A stretch of 6,574 nucleotides of DNA from Leucobacter sp. (GTDB lineage: Bacteria > Actinomycetota > Actinomycetes > Actinomycetales > Microbacteriaceae). The position numbers were made by a program, and so were the translations under genes. Location: assembly GCA_031178565.1 (NCBI GenBank), contig JAPSIU010000160.1, positions 1-6,574 of the forward strand. The letters run 5' to 3'. Below the pieces are notes generated by a model. It was not told the DNA's origin. It searched no databases and saw only the letters and a list, made by a program, of their open reading frames with translations. Below are positions 1-5,598 of the stretch, piece after piece (position 1 is the first letter of the stretch; each line of letters begins with the position of its first letter).

Positions 1-504
1 CGCGCGATCGCGAGGGAGGCCGACGAGCCGCTGGGCACCGTCAGCTACTACTTCCCCTCGCTCAGAGGCCTGATCGAGACGACGATCCGGAACACGATGG
101 ATCGGCATCTGGCCTTCGCGGGCGAGTGGTTCGCCGGAAACGAGGGCAGTCCGGCGATCGACCTCGTCGTCGAGTGGTTCTCCTCGCGGAACGCGGAGGA
201 GGATGACGTCGAGCGGGGGTACGTGCTCTACCTCGCCGCGATCTCCCAGCCAGAGCTGCGACCGCTCGCGGCCGAGTGGATCGGAGGGTACGTCGAGATC
301 CTCGGCGGACTGCTCGGGGACCGCTCCTCGGCCGAGATGGTGGATGCCCTCATCGACGCCTGCTTCGTCCGCCGCATGCTGACGGGCGAGATGACCGAAG
401 CGCAGCAGGCCTCGCTGCGGCGAAGCGTCGCCGGGATCCTGTGGGCGCACGGCGTCATCTCCGATTCGACCGCACGAGAGCATCGAGAGGGAGCTCATGA
501 GTGA
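1..504 (+). CDS. TetR/AcrR-family transcriptional regulator, 5' end cut off by the window
   Basis: The reading frame is open from base 1 and ends at TGA 502-504. The first visible residues (AIAREADEPLGTVSYYFPSL) match the TetR helix-turn-helix: the recognition helix, then the Tyr-x-Phe-Pro-Ser-Leu turn that in family members reads Y-x-F-x-S/K-K. Only the start of the DNA-binding domain is missing. The remaining ~140 residues are an all-helical ligand-binding and dimerisation domain. The stretch YLAAISQPELRPLAAEW resembles the C-terminal domain of a TetR subgroup, but no ligand can be named. The first ATG in the visible frame, at 97, lies after the helix-turn-helix and is not the true start. 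The gene overlaps the next one by 8 bases, so it probably shares its transcript and may regulate it. The family assignment is firm; the target and ligand are inferred or unknown. Confidence 0.88.
   Translation, partial: RAIAREADEPLGTVSYYFPSLRGLIETTIRNTMDRHLAFAGEWFAGNEGSPAIDLVVEWFSSRNAEEDDVERGYVLYLAAISQPELRPLAAEWIGGYVEILGGLLGDRSSAEMVDALIDACFVRRMLTGEMTEAQQASLRRSVAGILWAHGVISDSTAREHREGAHE
487..493 (+). promoter_or_regulatory. Ribosome binding site of the first flavin reductase gene, inside the TetR coding end
   Basis: GAGGGAG lies 3 to 5 bases upstream of the ATG at 497 and inside the last codons of the TetR gene. The start and the upstream stop share ATGAGTGA (497-504), an arrangement typical of translational coupling. 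This site supports 497 as the start of the reductase gene. Confidence 0.7.
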
Positions 505-1738
505 TCTGCAAGTGGACCGCGTTCGGACGGCGGACGACACGTCGTCCCTGCTCGCGCAGAAGACCGACAAGTCGGAGTGGTGGAGGGCGGCGCTCGGGGA
601 GTATCCCACCGGCGTGGCGATCGTCACCTCGCTGGACGACGCCGGAGCAGCGGTGGGAATGGTGGTCGGCTCGTTCTCCGTCGTGTCGGAGCATCCGCCG
701 ATGATCACGTTCATGCCGGCCCGGACCTCGACGACATTCCCGCACATCGAGGCGGCGGGGAGCTTCACCGTGAGCGTGCTCGGGGAGACGCATCGCGACC
801 TCTGCCGCGCCTTCTTCCAGTCGACCGAGGATCGTTTTCGCGACGAGGACTGGATCCCGACGGGCTCGAGCGGACCGCGTCTGCGCGACGCGGCGGTCTG
901 GTTCGAAGCCGGCATCTCGGCCGTGCACCCGGCGGGCGACCACTCGATCGTCGTCGGGGCGGTTCGCGATTTCGGCGTCGGCGACGGCGGGTCGGGTCTG
1001 CCGCTGCTCTTCCTGCGGGGCGGATACGGTACCTTCGCGTCCTCCTCGGGGAGCGTCACGCCCCGCGACGTCGGGCTCAACGTCCGCGAGGCCGATGCGC
1101 TCCGTCAGGCGGTGGAATCCGCCGCCGAGGAGCTCCGGGTGCAGTGCGGCTTCGCGACCGTCATCAGGGACAGCGTCGTCGTACTCGCGGCGTCGCGCGC
1201 CGGCGAATCGAGCGTGCCGCTGGTCGGCATGTCCTTCCCGTTCGCGGCGCCCCTCGCACCGGTTCTGGCCGCGTGGGCGCCGCCCGAGCAGGTGCGCCTG
1301 TGGGAGGAGGGCGCCAGGCACCTGCTCGGCATCGTCGATCGCGAGCACCTCGGAACGACGCTCGAGCGAGTCCGGGGCCGGGGGTACGCGCTCTCGGTCG
1401 GAGAGTCGCCGGGGCAGCCCTTCGACAGCGTCGTCACCGACGGGGAGTCGAGACGCTCGGACTACTCTCGCCTGTGGCATCAGATCGACCAGGAGATGAG
1501 AACGCTCGCGAACGCCGGAACCCGTGCGGCGCGCGCACTGCAGATCCCCATCTTCGACCCGGACGGCCACGCGCGCTTCGAGCTGTACCTCGGTCCGTTC
1601 CCCGACACCCTCGGCCCCGATCGGCTCGCGGAGATCCTCCGCCGAGCCAGGCAGCTGGTCGACGAGCTGTCGGCGGACCTCGACGGTGCGCCTCCCGCGG
1701 GCTATCCGGCGGTCTTCGAGGCTCCCCCCTCCCCGTAG
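497..1738 (+). CDS. Flavin reductase with fused IclR-like effector-binding domain, copy 1
   Basis: This is a 413-residue protein. Residues about 28-182 form a flavin reductase-like (HpaC/NtaB/DIM6, split-barrel FMN-binding) domain: WWRAALGEYPTGVAIVTS near 28-45, GMVVGSFSVVSEHPP near 54-68, the Gly-Asp-His motif at 147-149 followed by VVGAV, and LPLLFLRGGYGTF near 168-180. Such enzymes use NAD(P)H to reduce free FMN or FAD for a partner monooxygenase. Single-domain members have about 160-190 residues, so more than half of this protein is extra. Residues about 198-395 resemble the IclR effector domain: VGMSFPFAAPLAPVLAAW near 243-260 (IclR: G-x-x-x-P-L-h-A-T-A-x-G), an RGYA-x-S-x-GE element near 295-303, and LQIPIFDPDG near 348-357 (IclR: aPVFDadG). 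No helix-turn-helix is present between the domains. The ATG at 497 overlaps the TetR stop. A paralog follows 113 bases downstream. The protein ends in a proline-rich tail. The reductase call is strong; the IclR-like call is by eye. Confidence 0.85.
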   Translation: MSDLQVDRVRTADDTSSLLAQKTDKSEWWRAALGEYPTGVAIVTSLDDAGAAVGMVVGSFSVVSEHPPMITFMPARTSTTFPHIEAAGSFTVSVLGETHRDLCRAFFQSTEDRFRDEDWIPTGSSGPRLRDAAVWFEAGISAVHPAGDHSIVVGAVRDFGVGDGGSGLPLLFLRGGYGTFASSSGSVTPRDVGLNVREADALRQAVESAAEELRVQCGFATVIRDSVVVLAASRAGESSVPLVGMSFPFAAPLAPVLAAWAPPEQVRLWEEGARHLLGIVDREHLGTTLERVRGRGYALSVGESPGQPFDSVVTDGESRRSDYSRLWHQIDQEMRTLANAGTRAARALQIPIFDPDGHARFELYLGPFPDTLGPDRLAEILRRARQLVDELSADLDGAPPAGYPAVFEAPPSP

Positions 1739-1754
1739 CGGCCGGTGCGGCCGC
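1738..1754 (+). terminator. Short GC hairpin directly after the first reductase gene
   Basis: GCGGCC (1738-1743) and GGCCGC (1749-1754) are perfect 6-base complements around a 5-base loop, beginning at the last base of the TAG stop. No T-run follows, so this is at best a weak or partial terminator or an RNA-stabilising stem. In GC-rich DNA such a stem may also be chance. Confidence 0.25.
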
Positions 1755-1851
1755 GGTTCTCCGAGGCGCGTCCCGCTGCACGAACCGCCGATCGTATTTC
1801 GGCCGGGCGCACAACGACCCGCCCGTGGCCGGGTCGGCAGAATGAGGTCTC
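1739..1851 (+). other. 113-bp gap between the two paralogous reductase genes
   Basis: The gap holds the hairpin at its start (1738-1754), a second stem-loop with 7-base arms CGACCCG (1815-1821) and CGGGTCG (1830-1836) around an 8-base loop, and the Shine-Dalgarno-like TGAGGT (1843-1848). GAGG lies 4 bases before the ATG at 1852. The short TATTTC at 1795-1800 is the only AT-rich patch, and I could not pair it with a convincing -35. There is room for an internal promoter, but none is demonstrable. Confidence 0.45.
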
Positions 1852-3150
1852 ATGAGCAGGAGCGCACAGACCGAGACCGAGTCCGAGCCGGCGAGCGCGG
1901 GGATCGCGATCAGCGTCGAACCGCAGTCCGATGCGCCGCCAGCTCGGCGAGAGCGGGAGCAGCGCGAGAAGACGGCCTGGTGGCGCTCGGTGCTCGGGGA
2001 GTACCCGACGGGGGTGACCGCGATCACCTCGACCGACACGGACGGCGATCCGGTCGGGATGGTCGTCGGCACCTTCACGGCCGTCTCGGAGCAGCCGGCT
2101 CTCGTCGGCTTCCTGCCCTCCGCCGATTCGCGGACCTTCACCGAGATCCGCAGAAACGGCACCTTCTGCGCGAACGTGCTCGGGTACGAGCACGAGGACC
2201 TGTGCCGTCGTCTCGCCTCGCGCGCAGAGGACCGATTCGAATCCGCGCAGTGGGAGGACTCCGAGCTCGGCAACCCGAGACTCGTCGACGCGCTCGCGTG
2301 GTTCGAGGGGAGGATCGTCGACGTCACTCCCGTCGGCGACCACTTCTTCGTCGTGGCCGAGGTGACCGGCCTGGGGGTGGGCGACGGGAGCGCGGGCCTT
2401 CCGCTGCTGTTCCTGAAGGGCGGCTACGGCTCGTTCACGGTCCCGTCTCTCACCTTCGACATCCCCGGGTTCAGCGGGCAGTTGCGCGCGGCCGAGCGGG
2501 TGCGGGGCGTCGTGCAGCAGCTCGCCGACGAGACGGGGACGGAGTGCCTGCTCTCGACGCTCGTCGACGACTCGGTGCTCGTGCTCACGGCCGCCAACCT
2601 GCTGCCGACGCGGCCGACGAGCGGCCTCGTCGGCATGAACTTCCCCTTCGCGGCGCCCCTCGCCCCCGCGCTCGCGGCCTGGGGGGATCCGGAGCGGACG
2701 AAGCTCTGGGAGGAGGGATCGCGGCACCTGCTGGGGGCGGTGGACCGGCCCCTCCTCGCGAGACTGCTCGCCTGGGTGCGCGAGCACGGCTACGCCGTGA
2801 CCGCCGGTGAGAACTCGGACGGCTTCGACGAGATCGCCAACGACCCCGCCGCCTCCAGGGTCGAGCTCTCGGGCGCCTGGAGCGCGGTCAAGGCCAGCGT
2901 GGAGCACGTGCTCGACGGCCGGGTGCCCGCCGCCCGGAACGCGGGCGGCGCGGAGGCCGTTCCGGTGACCTCGTTGCAGTTCCCGGTATTCGACGCCGAC
3001 GGCAAGGCGCAGTTCGAGCTGGTGGTCTCCGGCTTCGATCCGCACCCCGCAGCGGACGCCTTCCGTGCGCTCGTCGCGCGCGGGAAGGAGGCCGCGGCGG
3101 CGCTCACCGGACTCCTCGGCGGTGTCATCGCCGACGATTCCCGGCGCTGA
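1852..3150 (+). CDS. Flavin reductase with fused IclR-like effector-binding domain, copy 2
   Basis: This is a 432-residue paralog of the upstream gene. The first ~40 residues are a hydrophilic, probably disordered extension with no signal peptide. Residues about 42-196 are the flavin reductase domain: AWWRSVLGEYPTGVTAITS, VGMVVGTFTAVSEQP near 68-82, Gly-Asp-His at 162-164, and LPLLFLKGGYGSF near 183-195. Residues about 210-424 are the IclR-like sensor: LVGMNFPFAAPLAPALAAW near 259-277, REHGYAVTAGE near 310-320, and LQFPVFDADG near 375-384, the last very close to the IclR aPVFDadG element. The start at 1852 is preceded by GAGG at 1844-1847 with a short 4-base spacing. The predicted role is to supply reduced flavin to a monooxygenase not encoded here, with activity probably tuned by a ligand of the C-terminal domain (inference). 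It ends 6 bases from the stop of the converging ligase gene. It could have specialised for a different flavin or partner than copy 1. Confidence 0.85.
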   Translation: MSRSAQTETESEPASAGIAISVEPQSDAPPARREREQREKTAWWRSVLGEYPTGVTAITSTDTDGDPVGMVVGTFTAVSEQPALVGFLPSADSRTFTEIRRNGTFCANVLGYEHEDLCRRLASRAEDRFESAQWEDSELGNPRLVDALAWFEGRIVDVTPVGDHFFVVAEVTGLGVGDGSAGLPLLFLKGGYGSFTVPSLTFDIPGFSGQLRAAERVRGVVQQLADETGTECLLSTLVDDSVLVLTAANLLPTRPTSGLVGMNFPFAAPLAPALAAWGDPERTKLWEEGSRHLLGAVDRPLLARLLAWVREHGYAVTAGENSDGFDEIANDPAASRVELSGAWSAVKASVEHVLDGRVPAARNAGGAEAVPVTSLQFPVFDADGKAQFELVVSGFDPHPAADAFRALVARGKEAAAALTGLLGGVIADDSRR

Positions 3151-3160
3151 GCCGCCTCAG
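3147..3160. other. Palindrome spanning both stop codons at the convergent junction
   Basis: CTGAG (3147-3151) and CTCAG (3156-3160) are perfect complements around CCGC. The plus-strand stop TGA (3148-3150) sits in one arm, and the minus-strand stop (TCA at 3157-3159) sits in the other. No T-run flanks it, so function as a bidirectional terminator is doubtful. The 6-base spacing leaves no other room for a terminator between the genes. Confidence 0.35.
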
Positions 3161-4476
3161 ACGTGGGAGTGGTACGTGTTCCATTCCCAATCGGTGACCG
3201 AGCGAGCGTAGCCGGTGGCCTCTCGGAGCTTGAGCGCCGCGTAGATGTCGACGAACTCGGACCCGAAGGCGCTCGAGATCACCTCGTCGGATCGCAGCGC
3301 GGCGATCGATTCCTCCAGGCTGCGGGGCAGGCGTTCTCCGTGCTCGACGGGGGTGAGCCGGCGGGTGAGGCCGTCTCGCGCGGCGTGAAGCATCGCCGCG
3401 AGGAGCAGGTGCGCGCTCGCGCTGGCGTCGCCCGCGCGCAGCTCGACGCGCGTCGCCCTGCCGCGTTCCGCCGGGATGCGGAGATAGGTGTAGCGGTTGT
3501 CCTCTCCCCAGTTGGCCGAGTCGGGGGAGAGGCCCTCGCCGTGCAGACGCTTGTAGGAGTTCACGGTCGGGGAGCTGAATGCGGTCAGCGCCGCAGCGTG
3601 GGCCTGGAGCCCTCCGAGCACGTGCAGCATCGTGTCGCAGAGGGTGTCGCCGCCATCGAGAGCGTTCTCCTCCCCGTTCCACAGCGAGAGGTGGACGTGG
3701 AGGCTGCTGCCCTCCTCGCCCTGGAGCGGTTTCGCCATGAAGTTGGCGGAGTAGCCCTCGATCGTGGCGAGCTCCTTGAGCGCGGTCTTGAGGAGGAAGA
3801 CGTCGTCGGCCGCGGCCAGGGCGGGAGCGTGATGGAGATTCACCTCGAACTGCCCGGGGGAGAACTCCCTGTTGAGAACGGTGACGTTGATCCCGAAATC
3901 GATGAGCTGGCGATGGATCCGCCCGAGGACGCCCCGGGGATCGGTGATCCGATCGATGGTGTAGGAGACCCCGTCGAGGCTGTACGGGGTGCGCGTCGCG
4001 CGCCCCGACGCGTCGCGCTCGAAGAGGTAGAACTCCGGCTCGCCCGCGGCGACGCCGGTGAGCCCGTGCGCGTCGGTCATCTCCTGCAGGCTGCGCTCGA
4101 GCTGTCCGCGCGCGCAGAGCTGAGACGGGGATCCGTGCTCCCGCAGCGTGGACATCAGCCAGACCGCGTCGGGTTCCCAGGGCGGGACGAAGGCCGACGA
4201 GGGGTCCACGCGGGCGTGGAGGTCGGGGTGGCCGGCGAGCTGCGGGAACTCGATCTCGTCGACCGGGACCCCGAAGAGGTCCTCCGCGACGCTCATCTTC
4301 GAGTACGCGATCCCGCCGAGGATCGACTCGAGCTCCGAGACGGGATACTGCTTGCCCCGCTGCCGGCCGAAGAGGTCGGTGTGGATGACGCGGATGATCT
4401 TGATCCCGCGTGCGAGCAGGCGCTCGAGGTGCTCGAGCCCGGCGGAGCGTTCGGCGGCGTGAAGCGTGTCTGTCAT
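3157..4476 (-). CDS. Glutamine synthetase-like amide ligase, probable gamma-glutamyl-amine ligase type
   Basis: This is a 439-residue member of the type I glutamine synthetase superfamily. Visible catalytic elements are GEPEFYLF (metal-binding E146 and E148), FSPGQFEVN (E211, with E204 just before it), FMAKP (247-250 region), LHVHLSL (H260, H262), PTVNSYKR (R310), GEDNRYTYLR (R328) and RVELR (E345, R347). These correspond to the glutamate, phosphate and metal ligands of bacterial GS. The N-terminal aspartate/serine ammonium-site loop of true GS (MFDGSS-like) is not recognisable, and the Tyr adenylylation motif is absent. This fits PuuA, IpuC or TdnQ/AtdA1-type enzymes, which join glutamate to an organic amine using ATP. 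The start at ATG 4476 has GAGGA (complement of 4485-4489) 8 bases upstream. It is divergent from a ring-cleavage dioxygenase, which suggests an amine or arylamine substrate (inference). The frame stays open upstream through antisense of the dioxygenase, but only this part has protein-like content. Confidence 0.85.
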   Translation of the reverse strand: MTDTLHAAERSAGLEHLERLLARGIKIIRVIHTDLFGRQRGKQYPVSELESILGGIAYSKMSVAEDLFGVPVDEIEFPQLAGHPDLHARVDPSSAFVPPWEPDAVWLMSTLREHGSPSQLCARGQLERSLQEMTDAHGLTGVAAGEPEFYLFERDASGRATRTPYSLDGVSYTIDRITDPRGVLGRIHRQLIDFGINVTVLNREFSPGQFEVNLHHAPALAAADDVFLLKTALKELATIEGYSANFMAKPLQGEEGSSLHVHLSLWNGEENALDGGDTLCDTMLHVLGGLQAHAAALTAFSSPTVNSYKRLHGEGLSPDSANWGEDNRYTYLRIPAERGRATRVELRAGDASASAHLLLAAMLHAARDGLTRRLTPVEHGERLPRSLEESIAALRSDEVISSAFGSEFVDIYAALKLREATGYARSVTDWEWNTYHSHV

Positions 4477-4570
4477 GGGTCGAGTCCTCGTTCTGATGCG
4501 GCCGGGTGCGATCCGAGCATCCGCGAGACCGCGGGGTCGGCCCGGGTTGTTCGGCGAGCTGATGTTGATT

Positions 4571-4586
4571 ACACTACTATAAGTGT
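4571..4586. promoter_or_regulatory. Candidate operator: 16-bp inverted repeat over the -10 element
   Basis: ACACT (4571-4575) and AGTGT (4582-4586) are perfect 5-base complements around a 6-base centre. The site covers the TATAAG box of the plus strand and part of the TGTAAT box of the minus strand. A dimeric regulator bound here would affect both directions. Which protein binds is unknown. Confidence 0.4.
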
Positions 4587-4601
4587 TTGTTAAAAGAAAC
4601 A
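4584..4601. promoter_or_regulatory. Candidate operator: 18-bp imperfect palindrome
   Basis: TGTTTGTT (4584-4591) and AAGAAACA (4594-4601) pair at 7 of 8 positions around a 2-base AA centre. It abuts and slightly overlaps the first palindrome, so two dimers could bind side by side or compete. It lies near the expected plus-strand transcription start. Confidence 0.4.
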
Positions 4602-4603
4602 GC

Positions 4604-4636
4604 ACCGGGGCCGAGGGCCGGCCCTGGAACCCCGGT
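4604..4636 (+). other. Nested GC-rich palindrome in the dioxygenase leader
   Basis: The outer arms ACCGGGG (4604-4610) and CCCCGGT (4630-4636) are perfect 7-base complements. Inside them is a 12-bp perfect palindrome centred on GGCC (4614-4625). If transcription starts near 4590, the RNA leader would carry this stem-loop about 11 bases before the ribosome site at 4647. It may affect mRNA stability or translation, or be a protein-binding site. Confidence 0.4.
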
Positions 4637-4662
4637 TCGAGCACACGAAGGACAGGAACACC

Positions 4663-5571
4663 ATGATCAAGCTCTACGACATCGATCACGTGAAGTTCGG
4701 CGTCGAGGATCTCGACGCCTCGCAGCACGCGTGGGAGGCGGAGTTCGGACTCGTCGCACGAGACAAGGAGCCGAACGAGGTCAGGCTCGCCGTCAACTAC
4801 GAGCCGTATTCCATCGTCATCGAGAAGTCGGACGACCCGGGCATCCAGTACGCCGCCTACAATCTGCACCCCGATTTCTCGCTCGACGACGCGGAGAAGC
4901 ATCTCAAGGAGGTGGGCGTCGACTACACGCGCAGCGATGAGGGGGTCTCCTTCCTCGACCCCGAGAACAACGGGGTCCGGTTCGTGCCCTATCGCCCGCG
5001 CACCGGCCAGGATCGATTCCCGATCACCTCCCGCACCAGCGATACGCTGCGCCCCGGCGGCTACCGCCGGCTGGGGCACGTGAACTACCTCGTGGCGAAC
5101 GTCGACCGGATGGTGGACTTCTACACGAACGTGGTCGGGCAGCAGGTGGCCGACCGTCTCGGGAGCGATGCCGGCGCGTTCATGCGCGTCGGAGCGGATC
5201 ACCACGTGAACGCGTTCGTGAACACCGGCACCTCGCACTTCCACCACGTCGCGTTCGACCTCGGGGACTGGGGCATGATCCGCAGCACCTTCGACCACCT
5301 CGCGCAGCACGACCGCGTGTTCCCCTGGGGCCCTGTGCGCCACGGTATCGGCGGCAACCTCGCCGGTTACGTGCGCACCCCCGAACTCGACTGCTTCATC
5401 GAGCTGTACTGCGACATGGAGCAGCTCGACGAACTGCACGAGCCGCGCGAGTTCCCCGACGACCGCCACTCCTCGAACGTATGGGGTATGCTTCCTCCGC
5501 GCTCGTACTTCCGGTTCGACGCCGATTCGATCGCGATGGAGCGCGAGAGCCACCGCGGAATCTACGAGTGA
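4663..5571 (+). CDS. Type I extradiol ring-cleavage dioxygenase (catechol 2,3-dioxygenase-like, VOC fold)
   Basis: This is a 302-residue, two-domain VOC protein. Residues 1-112 form the degenerate N-terminal domain (YDIDHVKFGVEDLD at 5-18). Residues about 134-256 form the catalytic domain. The metal-binding 2-His-1-carboxylate triad is visible: H139 in RRLGHVNYLV, H195 in SHFHHVAFDL and E247 in CFIELYCDM. The second-shell candidates H180/H181 (DHHVNAF), Y236 and H227 in GPVRHGIGGN match the usual acid-base and substrate residues. The length agrees with the ~290-310 residues typical of the family, so the gene looks intact and active. Enzymes of this type cleave a catechol ring next to the hydroxyls using Fe(II) or Mn(II) and O2, in the cytoplasm. 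The substrate cannot be read from sequence. The start at 4663 has AGGA 5 bases upstream. It diverges from the GS-like gene and is followed after 27 bases by a PucR-type regulator, probably on the same transcript. Confidence 0.9.
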   Translation: MIKLYDIDHVKFGVEDLDASQHAWEAEFGLVARDKEPNEVRLAVNYEPYSIVIEKSDDPGIQYAAYNLHPDFSLDDAEKHLKEVGVDYTRSDEGVSFLDPENNGVRFVPYRPRTGQDRFPITSRTSDTLRPGGYRRLGHVNYLVANVDRMVDFYTNVVGQQVADRLGSDAGAFMRVGADHHVNAFVNTGTSHFHHVAFDLGDWGMIRSTFDHLAQHDRVFPWGPVRHGIGGNLAGYVRTPELDCFIELYCDMEQLDELHEPREFPDDRHSSNVWGMLPPRSYFRFDADSIAMERESHRGIYE

Positions 5572-5585
5572 TGCGTCGTTGAGGG

Positions 5586-5593
5586 TGAGGGGG
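5586..5593 (+). promoter_or_regulatory. Ribosome binding site of the PucR-type regulator
   Basis: TGAGGGGG lies 5 bases before the ATG at 5599. The frame of this gene is the same as that of the dioxygenase, whose TGA is at 5569-5571, and no earlier start codon occurs between. The start at 5599 is therefore the first possible one. Confidence 0.65.
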
Positions 5594-5598
5594 CCGGC

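Larger units (their letters stand above)
497..3150 (+). repeat. Tandem gene duplication of the reductase-sensor fusion
   Basis: The genes at 497-1738 and 1852-3150 encode proteins that align over nearly their whole length in the same domain order. Shared landmarks include LGEYPTGV, VGMVVG, EDRF, GDH, GLPLLFL-x-GGYG, FPFAAPLAP, LWEEG-x-RHLLG and the FD-x-DG element. The DNA has diverged and only short blocks remain nearly identical, for example around 1239-1263 and 2646-2670. This is therefore an old duplication, not a recent repeat. The N-terminal extension (longer in copy 2) and the C-terminal tail differ. Confidence 0.85.
4561..4602. promoter_or_regulatory. AT-rich promoter core with candidate -10 elements on both strands
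   Basis: This 42-bp island has 12 G/C bases (about 29%) in otherwise very GC-rich DNA. On the plus strand TATAAG (4578-4583) matches 5 of 6 bases of a -10 box, but no good -35 sits 16-18 bases upstream; TTGATT (4565-4570) is only 7 bases away. On the minus strand TGTAAT (complement of 4568-4573) and TTAACA (complement of 4588-4593) each match 5 of 6 bases of -10 and -35 boxes, but with a 14-base spacer. The poor spacing on both strands suggests regulator-dependent promoters. Confidence 0.5.
4477..4662. promoter_or_regulatory. Divergent promoter region between the ligase and dioxygenase genes
   Basis: These 186 bp must drive the ligase leftward and the dioxygenase rightward. They hold the AT-rich island and two palindromes (separate entries), a GC-rich nested palindrome in the dioxygenase leader, and a short stem CCGCG/CGCGG (4521-4525 and 4530-4534) in the ligase leader. 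The ligase ribosome site is the complement of 4485-4489. The dioxygenase has GAAGGA at 4647-4652 and AGGA at 4654-4657, the latter 5 bases before its ATG. Regulation by the nearby PucR-type or TetR-type protein is plausible but unproven. Confidence 0.7.

Noticed and set aside
1795..1800. TATTTC as a -10 box for the second reductase gene.
   Set aside because: No acceptable -35 hexamer lies 16-18 bases upstream, and the match to TATAAT is weak.
1524..2810. Long plus-strand frame, and a minus-strand frame at 1702-3045, across the two reductase genes.
   Set aside because: Both are arginine-rich out-of-frame shadows of the reductase genes and have no family-like content.
1852..3150. Reading the two fusion proteins as IclR-family transcriptional regulators.
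   Set aside because: No helix-turn-helix is present. The N-terminal half is a flavin reductase with its Gly-Asp-His motif, so automatic IclR naming would mislead.
3157..4476. Housekeeping glutamine synthetase GlnA.
   Set aside because: The ammonium-site aspartate loop and the adenylylation tyrosine motif are not recognisable, and the neighbours are catabolic genes.
3163..4593. Long plus-strand open frame of 476 codons.
   Set aside because: It is fully antisense to the GS-like gene, whose catalytic motifs are clear. Its translation has no recognisable motif.
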